Part shown: positions 1-8,858 of the stretch, one piece after another | How the letters are laid out: every line of letters begins with the position of its first letter | Position numbering within the stretch: position 1 is the first letter of the stretch | DNA from: Enoplosus armatus | Taxonomy: Eukaryota; Chordata; Actinopteri; Centrarchiformes; Enoplosidae | Reading direction: 5' to 3' | DNA: 64,000 nucleotides | Assembly (NCBI RefSeq): GCF_043641665.1 | Contig: NC_092191.1 | Span: forward strand, 1,622,001-1,686,000 | The notes under the pieces: generated by a model | What the model was told of the DNA's origin: nothing | The model's input: only the letters and a program-made list of their open reading frames with translations | Database searches by the model: none | Made by a program: the position numbers and the translations under genes

Positions 1-2773
1 CTTCATCTTAAACTGACAGTGTGTGAGCGTCTGTAGGGATGGTAATGTTGGTGTGTCGGTCCAACACGTTGGTCCACAATGAAATATCACAACCATCTGA
101 TGGATCGTCATTACATTTTTTTTATAATTACACTCCCGTCTCAGTGAAGCCACATCTGAGAGCCACATCTCTGGCCTAACGCTTTCATTATCACCGCCAC
201 AGCCCCGCCCACTCCGGCTGATTGACAGGTGATCTCCGAATCAGTTCAACTTTGGGGTTTTTCATTGAGGAAAAAACAGCAAGTATTTCTAGTAGTTTTC
301 CTTGATGAAATGAACACTGACTACGTCCTGGTTCACATCTGACTACAATTAGCAGCTTTAGCAGCAGTTTTTATCTCAGTGAGTCTTGTGATGTTTGTTC
401 TGTCCAACTCTTCTCAGTCATTCAGTCTGAGAGGAAATGTTGTCATCCAGAGAGAAACCACACCAAGAGGAGCTCCACATCTGACACCCCCCCTCTCTCT
501 CAGCTGTTAATCTCTAATCAAACCCTGTAGATTATTCTGAGACTGTGTCTGTGTCATTCTACTATAACTACATAACTTTATGGTTGTCTGCTCTTGTCCT
601 CTGATTTAACTCTGTCGTGTCCAAATGTTTCTTATTGCTTTATACTTGTCATGTCAAACATTTTAGCTGAAGTTCTTATCCCGTCTGACAGACGTTGAGT
701 CCGGGCACCGGAGGACCAGATATGAGCCGACTCTGGCGTGTATGTGGCTGCCACATTCGACTAGGTTTGGGTCAGCAGATTTTAGATGCTTTAGGCTGAC
801 AAATCTGCTCTAGTTAGCAGCACTCGGGCCAGAGATGACTCACAGAATTGATCTAAGTAGGCTTGAGCTGATTCTGCATCATTCAACACAAGTCTGGGAT
901 GAGTCTGGCAGCCAGTCGTTAGGCCACTGTTGGCTCCTTTGGGTGTGAAAGTGCTACGAGAGGATAAAACAAAGGACAGAACGGTCCAAAAGATCCAGAT
1001 TTCTGTCTGAACACACATTTAAAGATGTTTTGCCACTGCAAGAGGTTTTTTTCAGTTCTGCTCACTGACTGGGAGTTCTATGCAGTTAAATCTCACAGGT
1101 TCTCTCAGCGTTTAATTCGTTCTAAATCGGGTTGAATTACCAGGATACAGGGATCAGACAGGGAGAGTCAGAGCAGCCTGTCAAAGCTTTAGATAGTCGT
1201 CTTTAAGTGGAAGCATCACGTCGAGTCCCTCTCATGATTATCAGATTATGCTGTTTAATTTATGGTTCAGGATTTTACAGATTAGACTGATCCGTTCAGT
1301 CACCAGCACCACGTTGGTTTCAGGATGCAAAGAGCACTGAAGCTGTTCTGGAGGCTCGTGCTGAAACAACACTGAGACACCTGTTGTACCTGAATGTACT
1401 GACGTGTTTAGGTTCCATATTTGAAAACTCAGACGATGTTCAATTTACAATGACATGAAAAAAACAAGAAAAGCAGCCAGAAGCGTAATTAAGTTGCCGT
1501 TGAGCCAATAAAGTCGTTCTAATTAATAATAATGTAACCAGACCATCATTTCATCAGACTCTCGGCGGTCTGGAGAAAACCTCGGTTAGAAAATTGGGTT
1601 CATGAGGAAACCCTGAGGCAGCTTCCAGAAACAGCAGCTCTGCTTAAACTTCTGTTCAGGTGAAAACAAACGCTCTTCTTCAGCGAGCACCAGCTGGCTT
1701 CAATTTTTCTGTTTTTATTGGTCTGCAATACAATGACAGCCCACCGTATCCAAGACCTCTGAGCCTGAATTTCCTCAGATCTAAGCTCGAGGGGCCAGAA
1801 GGCTTCTGAGGAGGACTCAGAGAAAGAGTCCGACTGAAGTCCCGGAGAGACGAGCTGCAGAGAGAGAACGCATGCAGCCACTTTATGGCATTTCCAGACA
1901 CAACCAGAGTCGGTCTGAGCAGTGACAGACTGTTTATTGGTCAAAACCATCTGATCTGCACATTCCTGCTCCCTGACACAATGGAGATGACATCAACCGA
2001 CCAGCCTGCAACCCCGCCAGTCTGCTCCCAAGTGACACCGATAACCAAACTTAAAACACACGGACGCAAAGTCCGACAGTCCGACGCTCAGCTCCCTGCA
2101 ATGCATTTAAAAACACCGTGATTACGTCATCAGACGCTGCTGGAGAGCTGATGTCAGGAGTCATTATGTAAGACAGGGCATCACTTTTTCCAACAGGAGA
2201 AGGTTTCTCAGTTTGGCGTCGCTCCGTGCACACTGCATGTTCAGTTAGTGTCGCTGGTTCAGACACAAAGTATAAAACATATCTATGTTTTATATAAAAG
2301 GCTTTATGCATCTTATGTTCAAGTCTGTTCACCTGGCTGCCAGACAACATTACACTTCAGAAACTATGAAGTTAAAGATCATCAGAATGATTTGGGATCA
2401 AGTGAGCATTAAAGTGATTCATACAGTGCTGTGCTGTAGTTAGGACCCAGGTGTTTTTTCTATGGATAATTATATATCAATTAAAACTGTAAACTGTAAA
2501 CATATTTTCATTAATATTCATTAATCATATAGTGGACTACAAGACTGACAGTGATATTGTATGACTTCAAATACAAACAGGCATTTATTTTTTCTAATTG
2601 GAAATGAAGAAAAAAAGTTGCTCATTGAATAATTTTACTGAGTTTTTTCACTTTGACTAACTTCATGCCACAGGAAGAAAACACGTTGTGTACCACAAAA
2701 AGACAACAAAGACAGAAACGAAGGCGAACATCTCTTGGTCAATACAAAAGGAGGAAACAGGCACTTTTCTTAC
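1..2773. other. Probable hectd2 intron 1, no exon seen
   Basis: If the exon at 2774-2857 is hectd2 exon 1, this whole stretch is its first intron, transcribed leftwards. I looked on the minus strand for the second exon expected from human HECTD2 (serine/phenylalanine-rich block followed by SPKK) and did not find it, so it probably lies beyond the left edge. The short ORFs here carry no recognisable domain. The only structure noted is a repeat copy at about 660-1000, listed separately. Confidence 0.45.
660..1000. repeat. Interspersed repeat, copy 1
   Basis: About 180 bases of this block (roughly 812-950) are similar to 15657-15765. Shared words include agttagcagc, gattctg.tgcatcattca and acacaagtctg or tcacaagtctg, in the same order and orientation. 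The family is not identified; it has no coding capacity. Two diverged copies within 15 kb indicate a dispersed element. Confidence 0.5.
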
Positions 2774-2857
2774 AGCAGGAGGGGAGCTGTTGAAAATTGG
2801 TGGGAGCTTCTCTCTTTCCCTCTCAACTCCTGACAGCGCAGAATGTTCTCCATCCAT
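2774..2857 (-). CDS. hectd2: hectd2, coding exon 1 (partial gene; HECT-type E3 ubiquitin ligase)
   Basis: The minus-strand ATG at 2857 opens 28 codons ending at a consensus donor (GTAAGA) after 2774, phase 0. An in-frame TAG lies upstream at about 2958, so this ATG is the first in its frame. The peptide contains EREREKLPPI, which matches the EREKLPPI block that I remember near the N-terminus of human HECTD2. The catalytic HECT domain is encoded far downstream and is not in this window. The strongest support is synteny: human HECTD2 follows PCGF5 in the same orientation, and pcgf5 here is also on the minus strand with its 3' end facing this exon. The family is a HECT ubiquitin ligase with a C-terminal catalytic cysteine. 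The match is short, so the call depends on the combination of motif, splice donor and gene order. Confidence 0.68.
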
Positions 2858-3358
2858 CCTCTCGGTGTGGATGAGCGGAAAAAGTTGTTTTTCCCTGGAA
2901 AGCCTCAGTCCTCTACAACCTCTGCGTGTCTGCTCCTCAGAGGGCTGCACATGTTTCTAGCAGAGCCGGCTCTGACCCCGAGTTACCCGCCTGTCTGCTC
3001 AGTCTGCTCCGTTCTTTCACATAAATCAGGGAGATTCACATCCTAGAGCAAACGGAGTGAACTCTACCTTCGTCGGACAGGTGGGCTCTCCGTTACGCGC
3101 ACGGTCTGACGCGTAAACGTCTCCAAAAGCTGCAGGTTAAGTCTCCGGAGAAACCTTCACAAGCGCGAAGTTGTTTTAGTTTTAAAGAGTTTTTAAAACG
3201 CGTTCAGGTGGCTTACTACCCGCTTCTTCTTCTCCTCCTTTTGTCCCTCTCTGCGTCGCCTGTCGGGGAAGCAGCAACGCTGCGGGCCGGCGCCATGTTT
3301 GGAGGAGGAGGAGGAGGAGGAGGAGGCGCCTGGAGACGAGAGCCTGGAGACGGCAGCG

Positions 3359-3393
<35 letters not shown>

Positions 3394-3410
3394 AGAGAGA
3401 GAGAGAGACT
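2858..3410 (-). promoter_or_regulatory. CpG-rich promoter/5' leader, probably of hectd2
   Basis: The segment 3060-3400 is rich in CpG (acgcgcacgg, gacgcgtaaacg, gccggcgcc) against a CpG-poor background. It lies immediately upstream of the putative hectd2 exon 1 on the minus strand. On that strand it has a (TCC)n tract, then AACATGGCGCC, similar to a YY1-type initiator motif, at about 3287-3300. An ATG there opens a 26-codon reading frame that stops before exon 1: a possible upstream ORF, or an alternative N-terminus if spliced. A (CA)15/(GA)9 compound microsatellite at 3361-3408 bounds it. No transcript evidence is available. Confidence 0.45.
3361..3408. repeat. (AC)15(GA)9 compound microsatellite
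   Basis: Uninterrupted AC repeat at 3361-3390 runs directly into GA repeat at 3391-3408. It borders the CpG-rich region and is a plausible length-variable promoter-edge element. Confidence 0.9.
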
Positions 3411-4161
3411 AACAGGAAACAGGAGCTTTGGATTCACAATAAACGTGGGAGCCATGAAAGAAAGAAAGAAATGCCAATAATAGGCGTTAAAACTGCTCTT
3501 CACTGAAGAGAATCAAACACAGATGTAAACAGAAGCACGTAGAAAAAGAATTAAAATGACTAAAAGAAGAAGAACAGATGATGTAATGAGGTTAATCAAA
3601 ATGATGACGACATGTTAAATTTAGGAGACAGTCGGTTTTATTTATTATCTCATAATCTTCACTTCATGCGACTCATCCTTCCAAAATATTGAGAAAGAAA
3701 ATGCTCCTTTTTGTCTTTTCAACATTATTATTTTTACATATCATTATTTATCATCATGTTTTTTCTTCTCAACCTACTTTATATTTGCACTGTAGATCAG
3801 GAAGTAGGGCCAGACACGAAGTGTAACTGAAACACTGAAGGCTGTTTCTTCAGTTAGAAACTTATATATTATAACATATATTTGAGAAGAGTCTCTGATG
3901 ATGAATCAGATTTACTAACTTGTGACTATCTGAATCTTTTTATTGTTCTGTTTCTTTTTCTTTTACTCCGTACATCCTCAGTAGGGCCTTTATTTTGACA
4001 GTTGTGACAGGAAGTGATGTGCTGTGGTTCCCTCTGTCTTGACGGTGGCCCCGCAGACTCTGCGTCACCGCTACAATTTAACTTCTGTCCATAATTAGTG
4101 AGAAACAGGATCCGGGATCCAGGCCAAGTCTCCCTGAACATAAAGAAAGTGATGTCGCAGA

Positions 4162-4201
<40 letters not shown>

Positions 4202-4971
4202 GGGTTTCTCGGTAAAGTTGAGATCATCTGAACTCTCCCTCTGGTTTCCTAAAAACAGCTTCAGTGTTCCTGCAGGTCCTGGAAAAGCCTTGGAGACAGT
4301 TTTAGATCTGATATTCTTGTAATGACAACTCTGATTTTTTTAAAATTGTAGTTCAGTTTTATTTCAAGCCAACGTGAAGCATCAGCTTTTCTAAAAGTGT
4401 TTCAGTGGGCCGTCAGGTTGAGCTCTGCTTGTTTTCGGAGCTCAGACTGTCAAACTGCAGTGCGTTACTGTAACAGCAGATGTGTTGTGCTTCGGTTTTT
4501 ATGGCGTCTGGGCCTCAAACTCTCTGCAACCTGGTGTGGAAACACAAACTCCTGCTGGGAGTTATGACACGTGGTTTAATGTACAGTATCACCCTGAATG
4601 ATCTGCTTCCTCTGAACACAGTCGGATCAGGTTGATGTTTTACTGCCTTCTGTATGAAGGATTTAGGCAGCAGACAGAGGCACCAGGCACTGTTGCATTA
4701 TGGGAGTGTTATGTAAGAGCAGATGGGCTGTGGCTGACTCATGGATTTATAGGCTGTGGGCTTCTTCTGCGAACACGTCCAGGACACGAGCTGGGGAGCG
4801 AACACACCAGTCAGGAGGGGAATGAATGAATGAGTGAGTGAGTGACCAAGAGGTCAACTGAAGGATTGCTTGTTTGTGTATTCATACATCCTGGTAAATA
4901 CTAGCAACCTTCCAGTCTCTGTTGGGAAGTTGCTGGTATTAACTTATCTTCTCCAGATGCCCTTGAGCAAG
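3411..4971. other. Spacer with no recognised gene
   Basis: AT-rich noncoding sequence. The only clear feature is a (TG)n microsatellite at 4164-4201. Short ORFs here have no recognisable domain and no paired splice signals. Confidence 0.7.
4164..4201. repeat. (TG)19 microsatellite
   Basis: Pure TG dinucleotide array of 38 bases. Confidence 0.95.
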
Positions 4972-5925
4972 GTGTATATAAAGATGGCCGACACGTCTCC
5001 ACCACAGACTGTATATAAAGATGGCCGACGGGTCTCCACCACAGACTGTATATAAAGATGGAAGACGCGTCTCCACCACAGACTGTATATAAAGATGGAA
5101 GACGCGTCTCCACCACAGACTGTATATAAAGATGGCCGACGCGTCTCCACCACAGACTGTATATAAAGATGGAAGACACGTCTCCACAGACTGTATATAA
5201 AGATGGAAGACGCGTCTCCACCACAGACTGTATATAAAGATGGAAGACGCGTCTCCACCACAGACTGTATATAAAGATGGCCGACACGTCTCCACAGACT
5301 GTATATAAAGATGGCCGACGCGTCTCCACCACAGACTGTATATAAAGATGGAAGACGCGTCTCCACAGACTGTATATAAAGATGGAAGACGCGTCTCCAC
5401 CACAGACTGTATATAAAGATGGCCGACGTGTCTCCACAGACTGTATATAAAGATGGCCGACGCGTCTCCACCACAGACTGTATATAAAGATGGAAGACGC
5501 GTCTCCACAGACCGTATATAAAGATGGAAGACGCGTCTCCACCACAGACCGTATATAAAGATGGCCGACACGTCTCCACAGACTGTATATAAAGATGGCC
5601 GACGCGTCTCCACCACAGACTGTATATAAAGATGGAAGACGCGTCTCCACAGACTGTATATAAAGATGGAAGACGCGTCTCCACAGACTGTATATAAAGA
5701 TGGAAGACGCGTCTCCACAGACTGTATATAAAGATGGAAGACGTGTCTCCACCACAGACTGTATATAAAGATGGAAGACGCGTCTCCACAGACTGTATAT
5801 AAAGATGGAAGACGCGTCTCCACAGACTGTATATAAAGATGGAAGACGTGTCTCCACCACAGACTGTATATAAAGATGGAAGACGCGTCTCCACAGACTG
5901 TATATAAAGATGGCCGACGCGTCTC
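4972..5925. repeat. Minisatellite, 27 units of 34 or 37 bp carrying a TATA-like motif
   Basis: Each unit begins gtatataaagatgg and continues with ccgac or aagac, then acgcgtctccac and cagact. Unit starts were counted at 4974, 5011, 5048, 5085, 5122, 5159, 5193, 5230, 5267, 5301, 5338, 5372, 5409, 5443, 5480, 5514, 5551, 5585, 5622, 5656, 5690, 5724, 5761, 5795, 5829, 5866 and 5900. The 37-bp form has one extra CAC. The first five steps are all 37; in the middle 34 and 37 alternate, giving a 71-bp higher-order period. Every unit contains tatataaag followed by aagatggc or aagatgga, and most contain the palindrome acgcgt. All three minus-strand frames are open because both unit lengths are 1 modulo 3 and no frame of the unit contains a stop; the resulting long ORFs are not genes. 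Confidence 0.95.
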
Positions 5926-5951
5926 ATAATAATCAGCGTCATAAATAATAA

Positions 5952-6602
5952 TTACAACTGGGATTGTAAAATGCAGCCAGTAGTCTCATTGTTTGCTCCG
6001 TTCAGGCTCTGGTCCAGTTGGGTAAAGCTCTGTATCTTTTGAGGTGAAGGTTTTCGGGTAGATAAGTCACAGGTATTTGGAGTATTTGGACCCGTGAGGC
6101 CCTCAGCTGAAGGTAACTTGCTCCTCTCTTTAACAGGACGAGACAGGTTGGGAGTGTTTTTGAACTGAATTGAACAGAAGTTAAGCAGACTGGGACCAGT
6201 TGGCAGAGAGGAAGCCGTATTTTGAACCCACATAAGCATCAAAGCTGCTGACCTACACAACTTTTTAAAGTCTGGGCACTCCTGGAGAAAATTGCCCACC
6301 CCCCTCAACAAAAAAGAAAAGAAAACAGAACCCTGCCTCCGGGTTTTCCAGCCTAATCCTGCAGAAGGTCCTGTACAAGAAAAGTTAAGGATTTGATCCT
6401 CGTAACAGGCCGGACAGTGAACCTCCGCCTCTTCACTCACTGGAACAGGAAAACAATCATTTATCTGATTGATGAATGAAAGCTTCATTTCCACCGAGGT
6501 CCTCGGAAAGATCTCCAGGTTAGACAAGACAGATCTAATAATGAAGACAGACTTCATGAAGAGTGTCAACTCTGTTACATACAACTGTTGTTTGAACAGC
6601 AT
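5952..6602 (-). CDS. Unidentified 216-codon ORF beside the minisatellite
   Basis: An uninterrupted minus-strand frame of 216 codons with ordinary, non-repetitive composition. It is much longer than other non-repeat ORFs in the gene-free part of the window. I recognise no domain. Several cysteines (for example the HCPACYEDQ segment around residues 82-90) and a basic, serine/proline-rich C-terminal half are visible. There is no clear promoter, and it ends 27 bases from the minisatellite. It could be an exon of an unknown gene, a decayed transposon ORF, or chance. The function is unknown. Confidence 0.2.
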   Translation of the reverse strand: MLFKQQLYVTELTLFMKSVFIIRSVLSNLEIFPRTSVEMKLSFINQINDCFPVPVSEEAEVHCPACYEDQILNFSCTGPSAGLGWKTRRQGSVFFSFLLRGVGNFLQECPDFKKLCRSAALMLMWVQNTASSLPTGPSLLNFCSIQFKNTPNLSRPVKERSKLPSAEGLTGPNTPNTCDLSTRKPSPQKIQSFTQLDQSLNGANNETTGCILQSQL

Positions 6603-6912
6603 TTAAAGGACTGTGTCTCTGTGAAAATCTTTTTACCAACAAATGGTCAAATCAGAGAGAAAATGAGCCAAACTGCCTCTTGTTGCTAAATAGAGGTGAC
6701 ACCTACTGCACAGTTACTTTATTTATTTATTTATCTGACTGTTACACCATAGAGATTTGAAAGTGTGGAGAGTGCAGATGTGTGAGAGGAGGTCTTCTGT
6801 ACAATGACAGAGAGAGTTCAATGCACTTCAACTCCAGAAACCACGAGCAAATGAAGAAAACACCTCCAGCATTTTCACAACACACACGTCACATTCAAGT
6901 AAATAAAACACA

Positions 6913-6916
<4 letters not shown>

Positions 6917-6950
<34 letters not shown>
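6917..6950. repeat. (TG)17 microsatellite
   Basis: Pure TG array of 34 bases in the spacer between the orphan ORF and the GA-rich minisatellite. The rest of 6603-7083 shows nothing recognisable. Confidence 0.95.
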
Positions 6951-6954
<4 letters not shown>

Positions 6955-7083
6955 GATGATAGTCGGTCTGTGATCACTGTCAGTTTGCACTGATGTGAGA
7001 TCACTGAGGAGGAGGAGGAGGAGAGGCATCTGTTGTCAGGAGGAATATTTGGTTTGATTCATAGCAACGCCTCAAACTGTGTG

Positions 7084-7262
7084 AGAGAGAGAGAGAGAGA
7101 GAGAGAGCAGGATGAACATCTGGGAGAGAGAGAGAGAGAGAGAGAGAGCAGAACGAACATCTGGGAGAGAGAGAGAGAGAGAGAGAGAGAGCAGGACGAA
7201 CATCTGGGAGAGAGAGAGAGAGAGAGAGCAGGACAAACATCTGGGAGAGAGAGAAGCAGAAT
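7084..7262. repeat. GA-rich minisatellite, about 40-bp unit
   Basis: Blocks of (GA)n alternate with a near-constant core, agcaggacgaacatctggg, starting at 7106, 7147, 7190, 7227 and a degenerate start at 7255. Steps are 41, 43, 37 and 28 bases because the GA run changes length. Reading frames across it give only arginine-glutamate or serine-leucine repeats, so they are not genes. Confidence 0.9.
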
Positions 7263-7989
7263 CCTCTTTTCAGATCTTTTGGCAGCAACACACACACATG
7301 CCTTTCCTCAAAAACCGTAGTGGAGAGGGAGAGAGAGGTTACTCTAGTTCAACTGAGATCCAGAGAGAGGAGGAAGAGGAGGAGGAGGAGGGTGAATGGT
7401 GCACACATTTTCCTGCACATGAGGGTGTGTTTCTGTATCCGGTCTGAACATTTCAGTACACAAGAGTGTGTCTGAGCTGCACTGAACCAATGAAAAGATG
7501 AAAGAAAGACGGGAAAGTAAAACAAGGTTAATAACAAATTGAAAATACGGGAGAGAAATATGAAACGTGCATCGAAAGAAGAAAAATAAACAGATACACA
7601 ACAAACAAGTAAACACGAGGAAGGCTGCTGGAGGGATGTCTGACAGGAGATGTGAGGAAACAAGACAGTAAGAAAGTAAAGAGAAAAATGAAACACTTGA
7701 ATACGTTTTCGCTGCTTCTTGTCAGACTGAAACATTTGTCTCTCAGTAATGAAGCTTTACTGTGTGTGTGTGTGTGTCATGTCTTCTCTCAACACAAGAG
7801 GGGGCTGTTTACCCAGGATTCACATGGTCTGCATTCATTTCAGTTATCACTGCAAATGTCATACAGTTGTTCTCACTGTATCACAAACGTCAGGTGACGA
7901 TATTATGGAGGGAGGGGGTCAGGGTGGATGGACTGGAACATGCGAGGCCACTGTTTGTTTTCCTGTTTCCAACTGACAGTCGGTGTTGT
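7263..7989. other. Purine-rich spacer with no recognised gene
   Basis: The plus strand is purine-rich up to about 7690 (agagaggagg, gaagaggagg and similar), which keeps pyrimidine-strand frames open. A short TG array lies at 7761-7777. No domain or splice pair was found. Confidence 0.6.
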
Positions 7990-8440
7990 TGTTTTTAACC
8001 ATGAACACGATCGCTCCACAACCCGAGCCACATGTTGTTATTGTGACCATGAAGGAGGTCCCCCAACTTCATCAAAGCGCTACGAATCATGATCTTTTCT
8101 CAAACCCAACCAAGTTGTTTTTGTTTCTAAACCTAACCAAACCTTAAACGTGGCGTTTCTCAAGACAAATGTATTTTCAACAGCGATTCTTAAGGGTTTT
8201 GGGAGGCACAGAGAAATGGTGTCGGATAGATCTTTAATTCAAAAGACTTACAGTACTTCTGTTGGTCTAAAAGCTGTCCTGTATATGTATATATCATATT
8301 TTAACAACGTCTTTTTTGTTAAATGTTAGGAGCCGTCAAAATACAAGGCAAAAAATATGAAGAAGAGCGTCATGCTTACAGCCACAGATAAGGTATGGCA
8401 CGTGACCACTGGGGTTATTATAGGTTTGTCAAGGAAGCAT
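7990..8440 (+). repeat. Teleost interspersed repeat (TAACC-rich type)
   Basis: The block contains ctaaacctaaccaaacc (about 8132-8148) followed by the segment ctttaattcaaaagacttacagtacttctg-like text, which I recognise by general familiarity as part of a middle-repetitive teleost family. The same 17-base word occurs in reverse complement at about 13982-13998, so the window itself supports repetitiveness. It has no coding capacity and the family name is not known to me. Confidence 0.5.
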
Positions 8441-8469
8441 CATTAAAACATCATTAAATATCTTCTGAT

Positions 8470-8700
8470 GTGTGTGTGTGTGTGTGTGTGTCCTCAGTCA
8501 GAGTTTTGACCTTGAGACTGTTTTTGAAATCAAGGATATTTTGAGGGTTAATACGTTTTCCAGGGTTAAGGCTAGAACTAGGTTTAGGTCAGTGTCAGCC
8601 TGGGGGCTATGGGATGGATGTAGTGTGTCAGTTAGGGTCCTCCCAAGTATAGTAGAACAAAGCGTGTGTGTGTGTGTGTGTGTTCTTGTCAGTGTCCCTC
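8470..8700 (+). repeat. Teleost TTAGGG-like dispersed repeat flanked by TG arrays
   Basis: A (TG)n array (8470-8490) is followed by text of the type gaccttgag, gggttaagg, ctaggtttagg, cagttagggtcctc, and a second (TG)n array (8664-8682). This is the familiar fish repeat in which TTAGGG-like words alternate with a 'tgaggac' and 'cctcacaa' framework. A second copy is at 26500-26720 in pcgf5. Confidence 0.6.
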
Positions 8701-8818
8701 CCTGTCCCTCAGACATTTACTGCCTCACATTACCACCTATTTACAGCCTCCTGCTGCTGCTGCTGTAGAAATATGATCTAATTAATCACACACATCAAAC
8801 TGCTCTAATGTTGGAGAC

Positions 8819-8858
<40 letters not shown>

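Noticed and set aside
3208..3480. 90-codon plus-strand ORF with a leucine-rich, signal-peptide-like start
   Set aside because: The start is GTG, the body is poly-glycine from (GGA)n followed by Thr-His from (AC)n, and it lies antisense in the presumed hectd2 leader.
4972..5925. CRISPR-like array appearance
   Set aside because: Units are contiguous with no unique spacers, and the sequence is eukaryotic. It is a minisatellite.
4901..5942. Three overlapping minus-strand ORFs of about 294-332 codons
   Set aside because: They are translations of the minisatellite. Unit lengths of 34 and 37 are both 1 modulo 3 and the unit has no stop in any minus-strand frame, so all three frames stay open without selection.
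7001..7447. Arg-Glu and Ser-Leu repeat ORFs
   Set aside because: They translate the GA-rich minisatellite and adjacent purine tract on both strands.
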